Source: Rhizopus arrhizus (taxonomy: Eukaryota > Mucoromycota > Mucoromycetes > Mucorales > Rhizopodaceae). From it: a stretch of DNA of 64,000 bases. The stretch spans positions 124,001 to 188,000 of the forward strand of contig JAKZZE010000022.1 of assembly GCA_024220505.1 (NCBI GenBank). The letters are read 5' to 3'. Shown here piece by piece: positions 1-11,819 of this stretch. The position numbers were made by a program, and so were the translations under genes. Position 1 is the stretch's first letter. Every line of letters begins with the position of its first letter. The notes beneath the pieces were generated by a model that saw only the letters and a program-made list of their open reading frames with translations, had not been told where the DNA came from and ran no database searches.

Positions 1-37
1 ACAATTATTTACATTAAAATACAGTTTTTGTTTTGAT

Positions 38-505
38 TTAAATCATGGAGCCATCAATTTCGAATGTGCCAACAATTTTTCTGTTACTATCTCTGATTCT
101 CACCATCCAGTTTCCATTGGGTAATTTGATATAAAAGTTAGAATATCCTTGTCCTGAATAATCCATTATGTTTTTTGATGAAGGGGTTGTCACAGCTGTT
201 TCAAGCTCTGTTGAAGCCAAGTTAAAGGATCCATTTGTTGGGGTTTTTATCAATTCATCATCGCTATTGCTGCTATCAGTTGATATCGTATCGTTTCTTT
301 CTAATGCCATTGGAATCATCAGCTTTAATTCAGGCTTCTTTTGGCGAGAGAAAATGCTAATTTTGCGACCCATAATAGTAGGTCTCTTTTGTAATAATGT
401 AGAGAATGATAATTTTCGATTCATTTTTTCTTGAAAAGTATTTAAGAATATGTTTGGGTAAATATTGTCAGTTTCTTGATTATAAAATTGAATGCTGTCA
501 GTCAT
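38..505 (-). CDS. Hypothetical protein, 155 aa, single exon
   Basis: An uninterrupted minus-strand frame. I place the start at the ATG whose first base is 505 (N-terminus MTDSIQFYNQ). The upstream extension to 652 reads as hydrophobic leader-type DNA (Phe/Leu/Ser-rich) and is probably 5' UTR. The product has a basic stretch near residues 30-60, an acidic/serine patch (DSSNSDDE) in the middle, and a C-terminal segment rich in G, N, W and R (NGNWMVRIRDSNRKIVGTFE). No signal peptide or membrane segment is evident after the chosen start. I do not recognise a family. Composition looks like a real protein rather than an antisense shadow; the plus-strand frame at 168-434 is its shadow. Confidence 0.6.
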   Translation of the reverse strand: MTDSIQFYNQETDNIYPNIFLNTFQEKMNRKLSFSTLLQKRPTIMGRKISIFSRQKKPELKLMIPMALERNDTISTDSSNSDDELIKTPTNGSFNLASTELETAVTTPSSKNIMDYSGQGYSNFYIKLPNGNWMVRIRDSNRKIVGTFEIDGSMI

Positions 506-2789
506 TGTTGTATGAAAAAATAAAATAAGAAGAGAAAGATGAGAAGGTAAAGAATGGAAAAAGAGGCGCGATTTTATATGCGCGCTTAAATTGTAGCACA
601 AAACAAAAAAGGAAATGGGCGAAGCTGCGGAAAAATTTTTTTTCTTGATCATTTGTATCCTTTGATTGTTTCATCATTATGATTAATCCAATTGGACTTT
701 GGCGCGCAGCTTCTACCGTAGCAACATTTTACTTGGTTTTTACCAACCGCAGCTTTTTAAACAATCATTGACAACCATTCTACATATTCTTGAGGAATGG
801 CATCCAAAACAAAGATGGCTTTTTCTTCCTTTTTTCCTTATTAAGATCCGGCCCGAGAATCCGCACAAAACTTAGCTTGTAAACCATTGTAACAATCTTC
901 TTTCTCTTGCAACCTTTGTTTTGATTGTCTCCTAGGATACGTAATGTTGCTTTTTCCCTTTTTTTTAAAAAAAAAATGTTGTTTTCATTAAAACTTTTTT
1001 AATTTTTGGCATAGTAGTAAAGGAAAAAAAAAAAAAAGGAGACAAACAGGATCTTCGATTTATGCGGGAAGGGAGGTTTTCACATATAAACAAAGAAGCA
1101 AAAATCATGTCCAACAAACAAGCTCGTCAATAACCTAAACATGATGCGAATAAAATCAACAAAAGGAAAGCGGTTGTTGCCAAGGTTACCAAATATTTCA
1201 CATCCCGACTTTACAAAAACTTCAAAAAACGTGTATTTCCTAAAAAGCCCCACTTTATGGAAACATACGGAATAATAGACAGTACAGATAAATGGCTTTT
1301 TCTTACTTTAGTAACATTTATTTGAATCAAGATCGCCGAACTCTCGCAAATAGAAAAAATGAAGTACATATCTCCATTTATCTCAGATTCGACTGGGCTG
1401 TGTATGCAATACGTAAAAAAGGATTCACAGTCTAGCCTCTCCTATTCATCCTCCCCCCCCCCCTCTCCTCTCTCAGCAAATCTCGGTAGATCAGAGAAGA
1501 TCAAATGACGATAAAAAAAAAGGATAAAAAGTTGTTGCACACTGACAGTTGATTCGCAAATCGTGTTGATTTAAACATTATTTCGATAGGTGAATATTAA
1601 AAGGAATCTTTACCTTGTTTATCCAAATACACGTTATGATTTATAAAAATCTAGTTTTATGTTCTTATGCTTCCTGCAAAGATTATCTTTTTATGTGGCT
1701 TCAAAATTCAATGCCATTTTAAATGCGGTTAAATAGATTTTTAATTCATACAAATACCGCCCATCCTTTTCCGTATTTCATCCGAAAACAAGATTTCTTT
1801 TTTTTTTTCGATAATTAATAAAACATTTTTTTTCAAGCCATGTTTCGCAAAATCTAGTGTTATATTAAATAGTGTCACAAAAAGGGACTAAAGGGAAAAC
1901 TATACCGAACTGCCTATTTCTTTTGTGACGTTTTTCAAAACAAAAAAGTTTATTTATAAGTCAATCCCCATTTTTTACATCGTACGCCCCATAAACTGAT
2001 TTGAAAGGATATAATGCGTCCATGTACTATGTCATGAATTATTATCACAATTATGCCAAGCTATAATATACTTGTTAAAGATACTAGAAAGTTAAAAAAT
2101 TGCAAACACGATTGACGCCTTTTATTTAATAATCTCATAGGTAAATGATGCATGCAGTAGTACAAACAGTATGCTGTCAGTTAATTACTAATCAGTTTTT
2201 TGCTCACCTTTATCGGCTTGAGCGATATTAATATCACTGTATTTTTATTATCATTAGTCCTAACGTCATAATTATCCTACTCTAAAGTTTTCATTAGACT
2301 TATAGCTAAGCACATATTTATTTAGATGAGTCTATTTACTGGCAAAGAAACAATGTCGTCATCAGAAACATAATAGCTATACAAAACTATAAATAGCTAA
2401 TTGAAGTAATTCTAGTTGGACACTTGTTCTAATATACAGCATTCACTCAAAAGCTATGGGAAAGCTAGCTAGTTGATTGTTTATTTTTTAAAAACTTGTT
2501 GAATAAACAAAGAGAAATAAATCGTGTCGCTTAAAATGGCTTTATTAACCTAATTACCGACACAAGTGTGTTGACGCCACAATCAACAAGTAAAGAAACA
2601 AAGATGAAACGATTAGCTCCTTGATTTAGAACAAAGGGGGTCCGGCGATTTCCAAAATAGGAATCTACCATCGAACCTACCGGACTAAAGGTATATCGCC
2701 CGGACCATAGCTACCATCTCTCGTGGTTGCTATACATCCTTGATTCTGCAGAATAGATCACTCTCTCCCCCCCTTTCAACTAATTTAGG
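506..2789. other. Intergenic region, no gene seen
   Basis: No frame of convincing composition on either strand. It holds homopolymer runs of A and T (about 960-1040), a C/T-rich tract at 1441-1480, and AT-rich filler. The last 170 bp (about 2620-2789) are less AT-rich and end in a C/T-rich run just before the eL24 start codon. This is the likely core promoter and leader of that gene. Confidence 0.5.
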
Positions 2790-3477
2790 ATGAAGTAAAG
2801 AATACAAGGGAATCCATCCATCTGCAACACACCAGTTAATCAATTTACATTTTAGGCTCGAGATCTGTTCCTTCTCTGGTCAAAAAATCTATCCTGCCAA
2901 GGGTAAGACCTACGTTCGTATTGACAGCAGGTAATCTTTATAAAATATTAAGATACAATTGTATTCATTTTGTTTTGTTGTATAGAGTACGTACCTTTTA
3001 GAATAAAACAGACATTATAACATTCGAAATAACAATTTGCATCATAGACTTTCCGTTTCATCAATGGTAAGACTGAATCTTACTTTCTTCAACGTTTGAA
3101 CCCTCGCAAGATCAGATGGACCGCCATTTACCGTCGTTTGAACAAGAAGGGTATGACTGAAGAAGTTCAAAAGAAGCGTTCTCGTCGTACTGTCAAGCAC
3201 GAACGTGCTGTTGTTGGTGCCTCTTGGGATGCCATCCGTGCCAAGCGTAACCAAAAGCCCGATGCTCGTGCTGCTGCTCGTCAAGCTGCTATTGCCAAGA
3301 GCAAGGAAGCCAAGAAGACTGCTGCTGCTGCCAAGAAAGCTAACCCCTCTGTAAGTTTTTTTTTTTGTAGTTGATACACAATGAGATACTAATCTTCTTC
3401 AGGCTGCTTCTCAATCCAAGGTCAGCAAGCAACAAGCCAAGGGTTTCGCCCCCAAGGCTGCTGCCACTTCTCGCTAA
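2790..3477 (+). CDS. RPL24: 60S ribosomal protein eL24 (RPL24), five exons including a proposed 1-nt exon
   Basis: Exons: 2790-2794, 2856-2930, 2986 (one nucleotide), 3048-3350, 3403-3477; 152 aa, close to the yeast protein (155 aa). The product is a basic protein of the large ribosomal subunit. The N-terminus [15 protein letters not shown], the core [20 protein letters not shown] and the lysine/alanine-rich tail ending AATSR are diagnostic. Exon 1 is only ATGAA. Exon 2 ends GACAGCAG and the next conserved exon begins ACTTTCCGT (TFRF), so the frame needs exactly one extra base. That base is supplied by tatag|A|gtacgt at 2981-2992, giving the expected D-S-R-T-F-R-F. Skipping it produces a stop codon 17 codons later. 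Splicing elsewhere in the gene uses ordinary GT-AG sites. Family assignment is certain; the 1-nt exon is inferred. Confidence 0.93.
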
Positions 3478-6400
3478 GTTCTCTCCTATTCCTTTTGTGC
3501 ATAAACAATTTTTTTTTCTATTCCAACTAGCTTGAATAAATAATTTGTTATAAATTTGGATGTTGACATGTGTTTGGGAAGACTAATTGATTTAGTTTGG
3601 TTTGACTATGATCTACAGTATGATAATGGGTGAAGATTGCATAACAAATTCTATTGTCATACAATAGCTTGTTCTCTATTACTTTTGAACGCGACAAAGT
3701 ATAGCATACTTTGCACTTACCACAAATTGATTCTGAAGAGTGTAGTTTGAATATTTCATCAATCTTTGCTCAAAGTTTTCTACACAGTTGCTTTAATGGT
3801 TTTGTACATACTTCAATGGGACATTGAATAACTCCATTGGCAGTAGTCTTATCATATGTTGCATTGTTATTATTTCTTGTATCCGTTCTAAAGGCATCTC
3901 GCAAAAGAGCATTACTATTTGTCTCGTTTTCCATTCATAAGCTGATACACTGAATACCAGAAATTTTGTTTAAAAACACAAGATGGGATTTATTTTTGTT
4001 GATTTAAACGGACCAGTATGTAGTGATTGATAAATATGTGGGCTCTGATGATTATGCTTCTTGCATCTTTTGAAGCAGCCATTATTCTTTGCTTGAGATT
4101 GTAATGATATTAGGTGCGAACATATCAATCCAGAAGCAACTTTTTGATAAAGGTTTTTTTTATTATTTCCATCAAGATTGGTTGCAAAAACTTCGGCTTT
4201 GCTAGAAATATGGCTTGCACACAATGGCGATCTCGGACTTTTGTGGTTTGTTTACTTACAGCTAAAGCATTTGACATTTGGATCTCCTTAAATACTATTA
4301 CTTTTTTTTTTTTTTTTTTTTGCAAATCTTTTGTCATACTTAATATCTTTGTTTCTGGCCTAAAGCTCCAACTTTTGAAAAAGGAAGGTGGAGTTGGATA
4401 TATACTCTTATTCAATTACGTATATGTGCATTTTTGTTAATATTACAGCTAGCGGTGTCTGATTCAAACAACTTGTATTTAAAGTAATGCTTTAAATGAT
4501 GCCAGCTTAACTACAATCCTTACAGATGACATCATTATTAATATCATCGTCTTCTCCTCTTTGATCATATCATTAATGCACAACTTTTCGTCTTTTCCCT
4601 TCGCTTTATTTACCTTGCTCTTTCGTATCTCTTCTTTTTTTCTCCTTCACTGTACGTATCTTTCCAAGAATTTTTTATTTGTACATTTATATTTTTGATA
4701 ACAAAAAGATGAGCGACGAGAACAAGACACGAAAAAGGGGTAAATGCGAGTGACATCAACTTATGCACTTCTTAAATGAGACTGTTCAATTTCAAGAATA
4801 CTGTATCAAACCTCTTAATTGTAGTTATAAGGGAAAGTTTGATGATTTGATACCCTATCACTTGCCAGCCCCTCTCCAACTATAGTTTTATTTTTAATTC
4901 AGACCAACTTTTTACTTTATCTTGCTTATTTTTACTAATAAGAATAACTGTAATAGGTTGAGAGCTAAAAGAAAGCTTATAAAAACTAATACACTATCTT
5001 TAATAGCTTTTTGCTTTATAAAGTGATTTTAAACGATACTACTCGTCATCCATACCTGTTCTTCTGAGATTTTCAATTTTTGCTACGCCACGTAGAAATT
5101 TGACATCCGTAATGCATCGTGAGGGGTAGCTCTGCAAGGCCTAGCCATAAAAATAACCTGATCTGTAAGCAGTCAAGAACACAAGTAGCTTAGACCGAGA
5201 GCAACTCAAAGTATTAAATAAGTATATTTTAATGTATTACTTTTCAATTTAAACATTCAACAAAAAGATCTTACACCACCAGTCTGTTGGGTAATTTAAA
5301 AATCAAAAAAGCATAGAAGCAGAAAAAAAGCGTTTATTTGAGAAGAAAGTTAATGCACACATAACGATGCATACAATCCAAGTAATCCGTAACTAATAGC
5401 TTACACAGTACATAGTTCACGACCAACTGATAAAACTAAACAGTATATTTTAAGACAAGTTTTACATTGAATTTTAAAGCTTGAAAAACAAAATGCGTTT
5501 CCTTGTCTCCATTTGTTTCTTGCTTCTTGTTGAGCATACTATGATAAATTCATTTGTGCCGTATTCATGTTATGTAGCTTCTAGATCTATCTTGTTCTAT
5601 AAAGCTGCTTTCATTTATTTAGTATTGTTTAACCTTGTTGATTTTTGGAAAAATTTCATTTTTTAAACTTTACTATATTTGTAAAAGAAGTGTGCTTAAA
5701 ACTATCTTGTTCAATTTGTTGTACAATTGGCATTTGTAAATAGACATAGTTAGATTGCTTTTGATACCTATGTCCTTGCAAGTTTGGTTGAACAGATTCA
5801 TTTAGCAAGAATTCTCTTAGACAATTTGAGACATTATCTTACAACAGCTTGAATGTGTTGACATTTCACAGCTATTCAAACAACAATGGCCTTATCTGCT
5901 GTCAATAAGTATAAGAGAGCTTGTATTGATGGTTTTTAAAAAAGAACTGTTGTCACATTAAGCTATTTTTAAAACTGTCGTCGACAACCAGAAACACCAG
6001 ATGTCCATAGAAACCAATATCACTTTCGTTGGTATACTTAGCAACACGATCTTCTATTTGAATGAACACATCCCAACTAGTCACAAAAAACCACTGGCTG
6101 TGGACCAATACCACACTCTACAAGAATGTGTTTCCTTGATACTATACCAATTATTGAAGCTTGTCGATTAAGCTTCATCGTATCTGTTTAAGTAGATACA
6201 GGCATTAATGTATATGTCATCATTTTTTAAGTCATCGACTGCTATCAACAAAGGAACACTCGTTTTTCAGAGAATAGAAGCTAGACTTTTGATTTTCTGA
6301 ATGTTCAAGATATGCTACTAGTATGACCTCAGTTTTTCTTGCCTCTTCCTCTTTTTTAAATTGTTTAATTAGCAATTTACTATTTGCTGTTTAAAATTTT

Positions 6401-7344
6401 TAAATAGTTCACACGAATCTTACAAATGAACAAGATAAAATATTTCATAAATTGCATATAGTGAATCACTAAAGCACTGATCAAATACGATAATAACTGA
6501 ATGAAACAAACATTGAACTATTTTATTCCAAAGATACTATTTCAAAGGTGCTTGAGAAAATTATTTGTAAGTTCAGTAACTTCAACAGGAGCTTTTTTAA
6601 GTTAGCTGTTTTCTATAAGCTTTGACATAAAATGTCAACCTGAGATACAATAATATAGGATGCAATTAATACAGTCATCGATTTGATGTGAAGAATTTGA
6701 ATTCTTGAGTGTTGAAAGTAAGAAAATTTTTATCCTTAGCGTAGCATAATTCTACATCTGTTTTTATGACATCTCAAACTATAATCCGTCTTTCCAGCTA
6801 TCCAAGTAAGCCAGTTAACAATGGTGTGAGAGAGCCATGACTCTCTCTCATGATTGCTTACTTTTAATTATGTTTTCTACATACGTATTGATTTGACAAC
6901 ATGCGAAGAATACCACTCGTACTGAAATATCAATACTCAACAGATTTGGTAGACGATAATTTACCATTAATAGAAAATAGAGCTTCAGAAAAGGATAGTG
7001 AATACCTTGAATTTTATAAAACCAAAAGTGCAGTTTTATAGAATACAGTAAATTTACATATTTTTTATTTTATTCTTTGCAGTAAGAAAATGCTTTATTG
7101 GGAACAATAAAATTACCATATTGATAGGTTTGAAACAAAATTTAGATAAAAGCAAAAATAAACAAGTAAAAGGATGAGAACTCTTGTCAATTAATCATTA
7201 CTGCTTATAATGCTTGTTTGCTTTATTTTGTAACATTTGCGGAGTGCAAATATTGTACCTTCTTTTTACTGTAGGTGGACGAAAATCCCGACTCCACGTT
7301 TTTTCTTATTTTTTCTCTCCTTTTAATACATCAGACATAAAACA
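3478..7344. other. Long gene-poor interval
   Basis: About 3.9 kb of AT-rich DNA with short frames only. A T18 run lies near 4303-4321. Apart from the small spliced candidate at 4709-4885 I find no frame with protein-like composition. The hydrophobic 61-codon frame at 5481-5666 starts like a secretory signal (MRFLVSICFLLL) but has no supported continuation. It could be a relic. Confidence 0.5.
4709..4885 (+). CDS. Possible two-exon small protein, 39 aa, unknown
   Basis: Tentative exons 4709-4739 and 4797-4885. A pyrimidine-rich, promoter-like leader (about 4550-4660) precedes an ATG reading MSDENKTRKR. A GTAAAT donor follows, then a 57-nt intron ending TTTCAAG, and a second open stretch of 29 codons (YCIKPLNCSYKGKFDDL...) to a TAG at 4883-4885. 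Phase is kept across the junction. I recognise no family. The second exon could equally be a chance frame, or the locus may be the truncated 5' end of a once larger gene. Confidence 0.22.
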
Positions 7345-7890
7345 ATGGAAAAACCTCAAGTAAATAGTAATTAAAACATAAAATGCACAAGCTTTTCTAA
7401 ATTTTATTCAGAAGGAAAAAGCATTTAGCACAGAAGATATAACAGTCATTATTAAAGAAGTAAAATATATGTGAGCTTTACTAAACTATATATTCATTTT
7501 TTTTCATAAAGGTAGTTGAAGGAGCAATAGGCGATGCAGACTATACACACACAAAATCTCCAGGATGGAACAACGCCATTGTAGAAGGCTGTTTAAAGAA
7601 ATTAAAAGACAAAAATAAGAACTGCAAATATGTTGGTAAAGAATACTATTGCTTTAAATTTTTTTTTTTGCTCATATTTATTAGTAACATGTGTTATTAT
7701 GCAAAAGAAAGGAGCTGGATTCTATGCTGGAACCTCAGTTTACTGGGATAATGAAAACGATGGTAAAGAATGTTTTTCTGTTTTATGTATAAAGCTAACA
7801 TGTAATTTATTTTTATTAGCAAGCGCAAGTTATAGATATGAAACTAAAACATTATACGCGGTTGTCAATGTTTTTGCTTTGAGTCTATAA
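7345..7890 (+). CDS. Dynein light chain, Tctex-type (DYNLT family)
   Basis: Exons 7345-7359, 7412-7459, 7512-7635, 7685-7762, 7820-7890; 111 aa, the family's usual length (human DYNLT1 has 113). The protein reads EKAFSTEDITVIIKE, then GWNNAIVEGCLKKL, then the near-invariant YVVTCVIMQKKGAGFYAG and the C-terminal ETKTLYAVVNVFALSL, all typical of Tctex1 light chains. These chains dimerise and attach to the dynein intermediate chain on the cytoplasmic dynein motor. All four introns are 49-57 nt GT-AG. The start is the first ATG in an A-rich context, followed by a five-codon exon. Its stop codon (7888-7890) lies inside the last two codons of the convergent M16 peptidase gene, so the two coding regions overlap by 6 bp. 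Confidence 0.93.
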
Positions 7891-10800
7891 ATCTAACTTT
7901 ATATCATTTAAATTAATGGATTTCATGTTGAATCCCAATTTTTGGAATGCGTCTTGAATGTCTGCTATTTTAGAAGGTGTACTAACAACTACAACGTTAC
8001 TTGTTCTTGGGTTAAACATGTTTACAAAATACTTGTTTAATACACGTTGTAAATCGTCCAATGTGACATTCTTAAACAAATAAAAATCAGTATTAAGTTT
8101 CATTTGAATTTCTATATAATTACCTGAACAGCAGTCATCATATCATGGTTGTAAGAAGCCGGCATATTCATCAAAACTTGACTTTCAAATGATAAACGAG
8201 CTGCTCGATCCATAATGCTTTCTTTGTGCACTAAACCATAGATAACAGCGCTCTTGGCTCCATCCACTGTAGAAGGATCGATTTCCATTTCACCATTACC
8301 CAACTGCTCAACAACTAATTTGGCTTGTTCAAATGCTTTGAAGGCATCAGGAGAATTATAAATCGAAAAATAAAGCAATCCTGACTCGACGCTTTCTCTT
8401 AATCGAGTTGAATATGCTAATCCTTTTCCACGAATAAGTTTCCAGAAGATACCCTCCATGGCATCTAAAAGCTCCATTAAGACTAATGTAGGGGCAATAT
8501 CAGGATCGTCAAACTTGCTAGGTCCCTTGGTAGAATGGAATGAAAATGTACTTTCAACAGCAGGCAAGTTAACAATCAATCCTTGGTTTCCTGGTTCCTT
8601 TCCTGCATTAGAAAGGACATGTTTGGCTAAGGTAGTGGATGCCAAAGAACCAATAGTTTTTTGACCTAAAAAGTCTTTGAAAGCCGATCTAGGGTTCTCA
8701 AGATTGAGGATGTCACTAATAACATGAATTCTGATATTCTCAGGTGAACACACTAAAAAAACATTGTGTTAACATGCTTGACCTGTATATCCAACAATAC
8801 TTACAAGCTGCACGATATTCATTCAAATCGGCCAAGACTGAAGAAGGATCTTCTTCTAATCGATCGATTACTTTTTGCAAAAATTCATTTTGATATAATA
8901 TGTTGTTGGCAGCAAATAGAGACTTCTTTGGATCAAACTCGAGTGTTTGAATAGTATCAGCAGCCATCTACAGATACTAGATAAGAACCCCATCATTGAT
9001 TTTTCTTTCGTATATAAGCTTACGCTGTAGCCATCTCTTTTGGCTTGAGGAAGATCACCCAAGATTTGAGTTGCGACAATCTTCAACCTTTCAGCAGTAA
9101 ACCTAGTATTCCATAAGATATCCTTAAGCCATTGAATAATATTTTTAAATTTTGATGTCTTTGCTTTCAGTTTGAATACAACCAATTCCTTAAACTTATA
9201 GGTAGAAGTACCAAGATCAGCTTCATAGTATATTGTATCCTCTTCCAAACCCTTCACAACATCTTCATAAGGAATAAGTTTCCCATCCTTTTCAATTGGA
9301 AGTGAAAAGATGCACTGAAGAAAGAGCCGAGTGTAAGGTAGTAGGTGAAAAGGTATGGAAGAACCACTGATGTAAGCAGAAAGATTCACAAAGTGCGATT
9401 TAACATCTAATTACGTATTAACAAAGCGTATTAAGAACATATTGACTGCCCACTTACGATCGTATTGGATGAATAAAGGTATATCTGATTCATTGTCTTC
9501 GTTGATACAATTTTGAATGTGATTGGAACTATAATCATTCTTTCAGAAAAGCATTTCAAGTGCTGACTCTATACACTTACATATCTTTGTCGTTATTTCT
9601 GGCAGTTACAACATCAATAAACTTGATAGAAGAAATTGGGGGAACCTTGAAACCTTCCAGTAATTCCTTTGGAACTTCGACATTATTTTTTGCGGTTGCT
9701 TCGTCCAACTTTTTCTGAAGATCCTCTAATTTTTCTGATCCAAGGTTAGTACGCTGCTTCATAAGACGCTGGCTTTCCTCTTCACTCTGCTGCTTGGCAT
9801 ATTCTGCTGAAGGTTTTCCATATAAAATAATGTGGGGTGCATCAATATACCATCTATAATAAAAGTCTACATTATTTTCTTTTCTCTGCGTAATAAGGCA
9901 TTTCTATTTACTTTTTGAGAACATTCAACCAATCTTTGGCTGTATACTTTGTAAGAGTATCAAGGTATTCTTGATCTTTAACAGATTCCTTCAAGCTACT
10001 TCCATCCTCTGAGCCATACAAAAAATCAGAAATAGCAACAGCTGCAGCTGTATCATGAGCATCCATTTCAGCACTTTTCAGAAGCTATACAGGTTTAACA
10101 ATCTTGTATGCTCTCTTCTTCTTTTTTACTATTTTACCCCAAGTATTTCCTTTTCAATCACGGTTGCCATTCTTGACATATCAATGTCATTTTCAGCTAC
10201 TAAACGATTCAATGTTTTGAAAAACTCAACTGGAAGCCTTTCCATTTCTTCAATTGGCACACTTGAAGCTGTGAATGTTAAAGTGGACTTCAAGTGATCA
10301 GAGATATAAAAGTCGACATCTGTACAAAGAGGCTCTTCAATTTCAACGAATTCCCTTTGCAATACAGAAACAGATGAATCGGTAAGGTAAAGATTCAACA
10401 CCTCTAGTTCTTTTTGAGTAAAGTATTCCTATTGAGCTATTATATAAGCTTTCATCTCACCCTTATTTTATATCCCTCTTCTTTTTTCTGTTTTACTTAC
10501 GCTAGATTTGGGACCATTCCATGCAATAAGCAAAGTACCCATAGATTCATCTTCATCAGCAAAGAACACTGTTTCTTCAATGTTTTTTTCGATGTTAGGG
10601 AAATCACCTGTGTTTATCCAAGGTCTTTGCATTTCAGGAAGTGAGCCCTTTTCTAAAATAGATGCTTCCACAATATCTAAAGTCTTCATGAGCTCATCTT
10701 TATCGACTTTACCGGTGACAATTAAACAAAGATTATCTGGTCTATAGTAAGATTTGTGATAATGGCGAACTTTACAAAAAAAAAATAAGTAACAGTTCTA

Positions 10801-11679
10801 ATATTGAAGGTATAACTCTTTTACTTTGCTCTACACTTAATTCTCTCAACTTTTTCATTAGTCCACCAGTAACTGATCTATAACCACAGTTTTCTGGATA
10901 AATCAGCTGCTTCATACGATGATGAATTCTTTCATCTCCAGCAGATTCACACCCTTGCATTTCTGAATAAACAACCTATTGAAAGCTATGTATTAAATAT
11001 AAATTAACAAAAAACAAAACAAAAAACTTACACCAGCGTCTTCTCCTTTTCCATTAATATGATGTACTTCTGTATAATACCCAGATTCAGTTAATGTAGG
11101 ATATAATATATGATCTACATAAATAGGTAGAAGATTTAAAAATCCTTTTGATCCAGCCGTCAAAATCGTGTAACACGTATGATCCACATCTGTCCATGCA
11201 TTAGTGCCTTGAGCAAAAGCTCTATTAGCAAGTGAATCAAGTACACCCTTTTTAAATAAATCAGTTTCTGATCTTTTTTTATATGAAACACTTACCTTAT
11301 AAGGATATTGACGACTTCCTAAAAACACAAGACTTTGGAAAAAAAATTTGTTAAAAGTCTTTTATAAAAGTTAGTCAGACTCACTGTTCTAGAGTATGTG
11401 GACAGCCAAAGTCATCAAATGCTACGATAATATTAGTGACAGACTTCTTTTTTTTTTTTTCTCTCCCTTACTTTCTGTTGCCAGTGTGAAATAGCCATTG
11501 ACAGTAGGGGCTAAAAAAAAAACAGATCACTTTTTAGCTATAGCTTGTAATACACAACACATTATATAACCTTCAACATCTGCTAATATAACAGTTAATC
11601 CAGTTTTCTCGCTTTTGAATTTTGTAAATGTGACCCCAAATTTAGTGGGCACAGTGCAGATTTCCTTGTAATTATTCAT
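7885..11679 (-). CDS. M16-family zinc metallopeptidase (C05D11.1/YOL098C-like), 15 exons
   Basis: Exons from the 5' end: 11571-11679, 11472-11510, 11385-11421, 11296-11332, 11032-11247, 10825-10975, 10501-10769, 10138-10428, 9912-10084, 9581-9853, 9458-9528, 9024-9406, 8805-8967, 8124-8752, 7885-8070; 1,008 aa, all junctions in phase. It belongs to the inverted-zincin (pitrilysin) superfamily. The HxxEH motif is HTLEH at residues 58-62, followed by LVFLGSRQYPYKG, with a candidate third zinc ligand at E134 (YYTEVHH). Further family blocks are VVYSEMQG, RHYHKSYYRPDNLCLIVTG in the N half and LFIQYDH, VNLSAYIS and KGLAYSTRLRESVESGLLYF in the C half. Overall it matches the uncharacterised eukaryotic M16 branch of yeast YOL098C and nematode C05D11.1 rather than mitochondrial processing peptidase. 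Substrate unknown; likely cytosolic, since no targeting peptide is visible. Confidence 0.92.
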
Positions 11680-11819
11680 TGAAGGAAAGAAACGAAAACA
11701 CATACCACGCGTTCAAGTGTTAAAATACAACTCAGACAAATGCATCTGAATTTTTGTTCCGCAACGAAACTTAAAAGTAAACTCAATGCTCAAAAACAGT
11801 CTATTAAAGATACACTTTT

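Noticed and set aside
3042..3284. Minus-strand 80-codon frame
   Set aside because: Exact antisense of the conserved eL24 exon; composition is that of a shadow frame.
5481..5666. Small secreted protein starting MRFLVSICFLLL
   Set aside because: A signal-like start is the only support. The rest is hydrophobic AT-derived sequence with no cysteine pattern or clear gene context.
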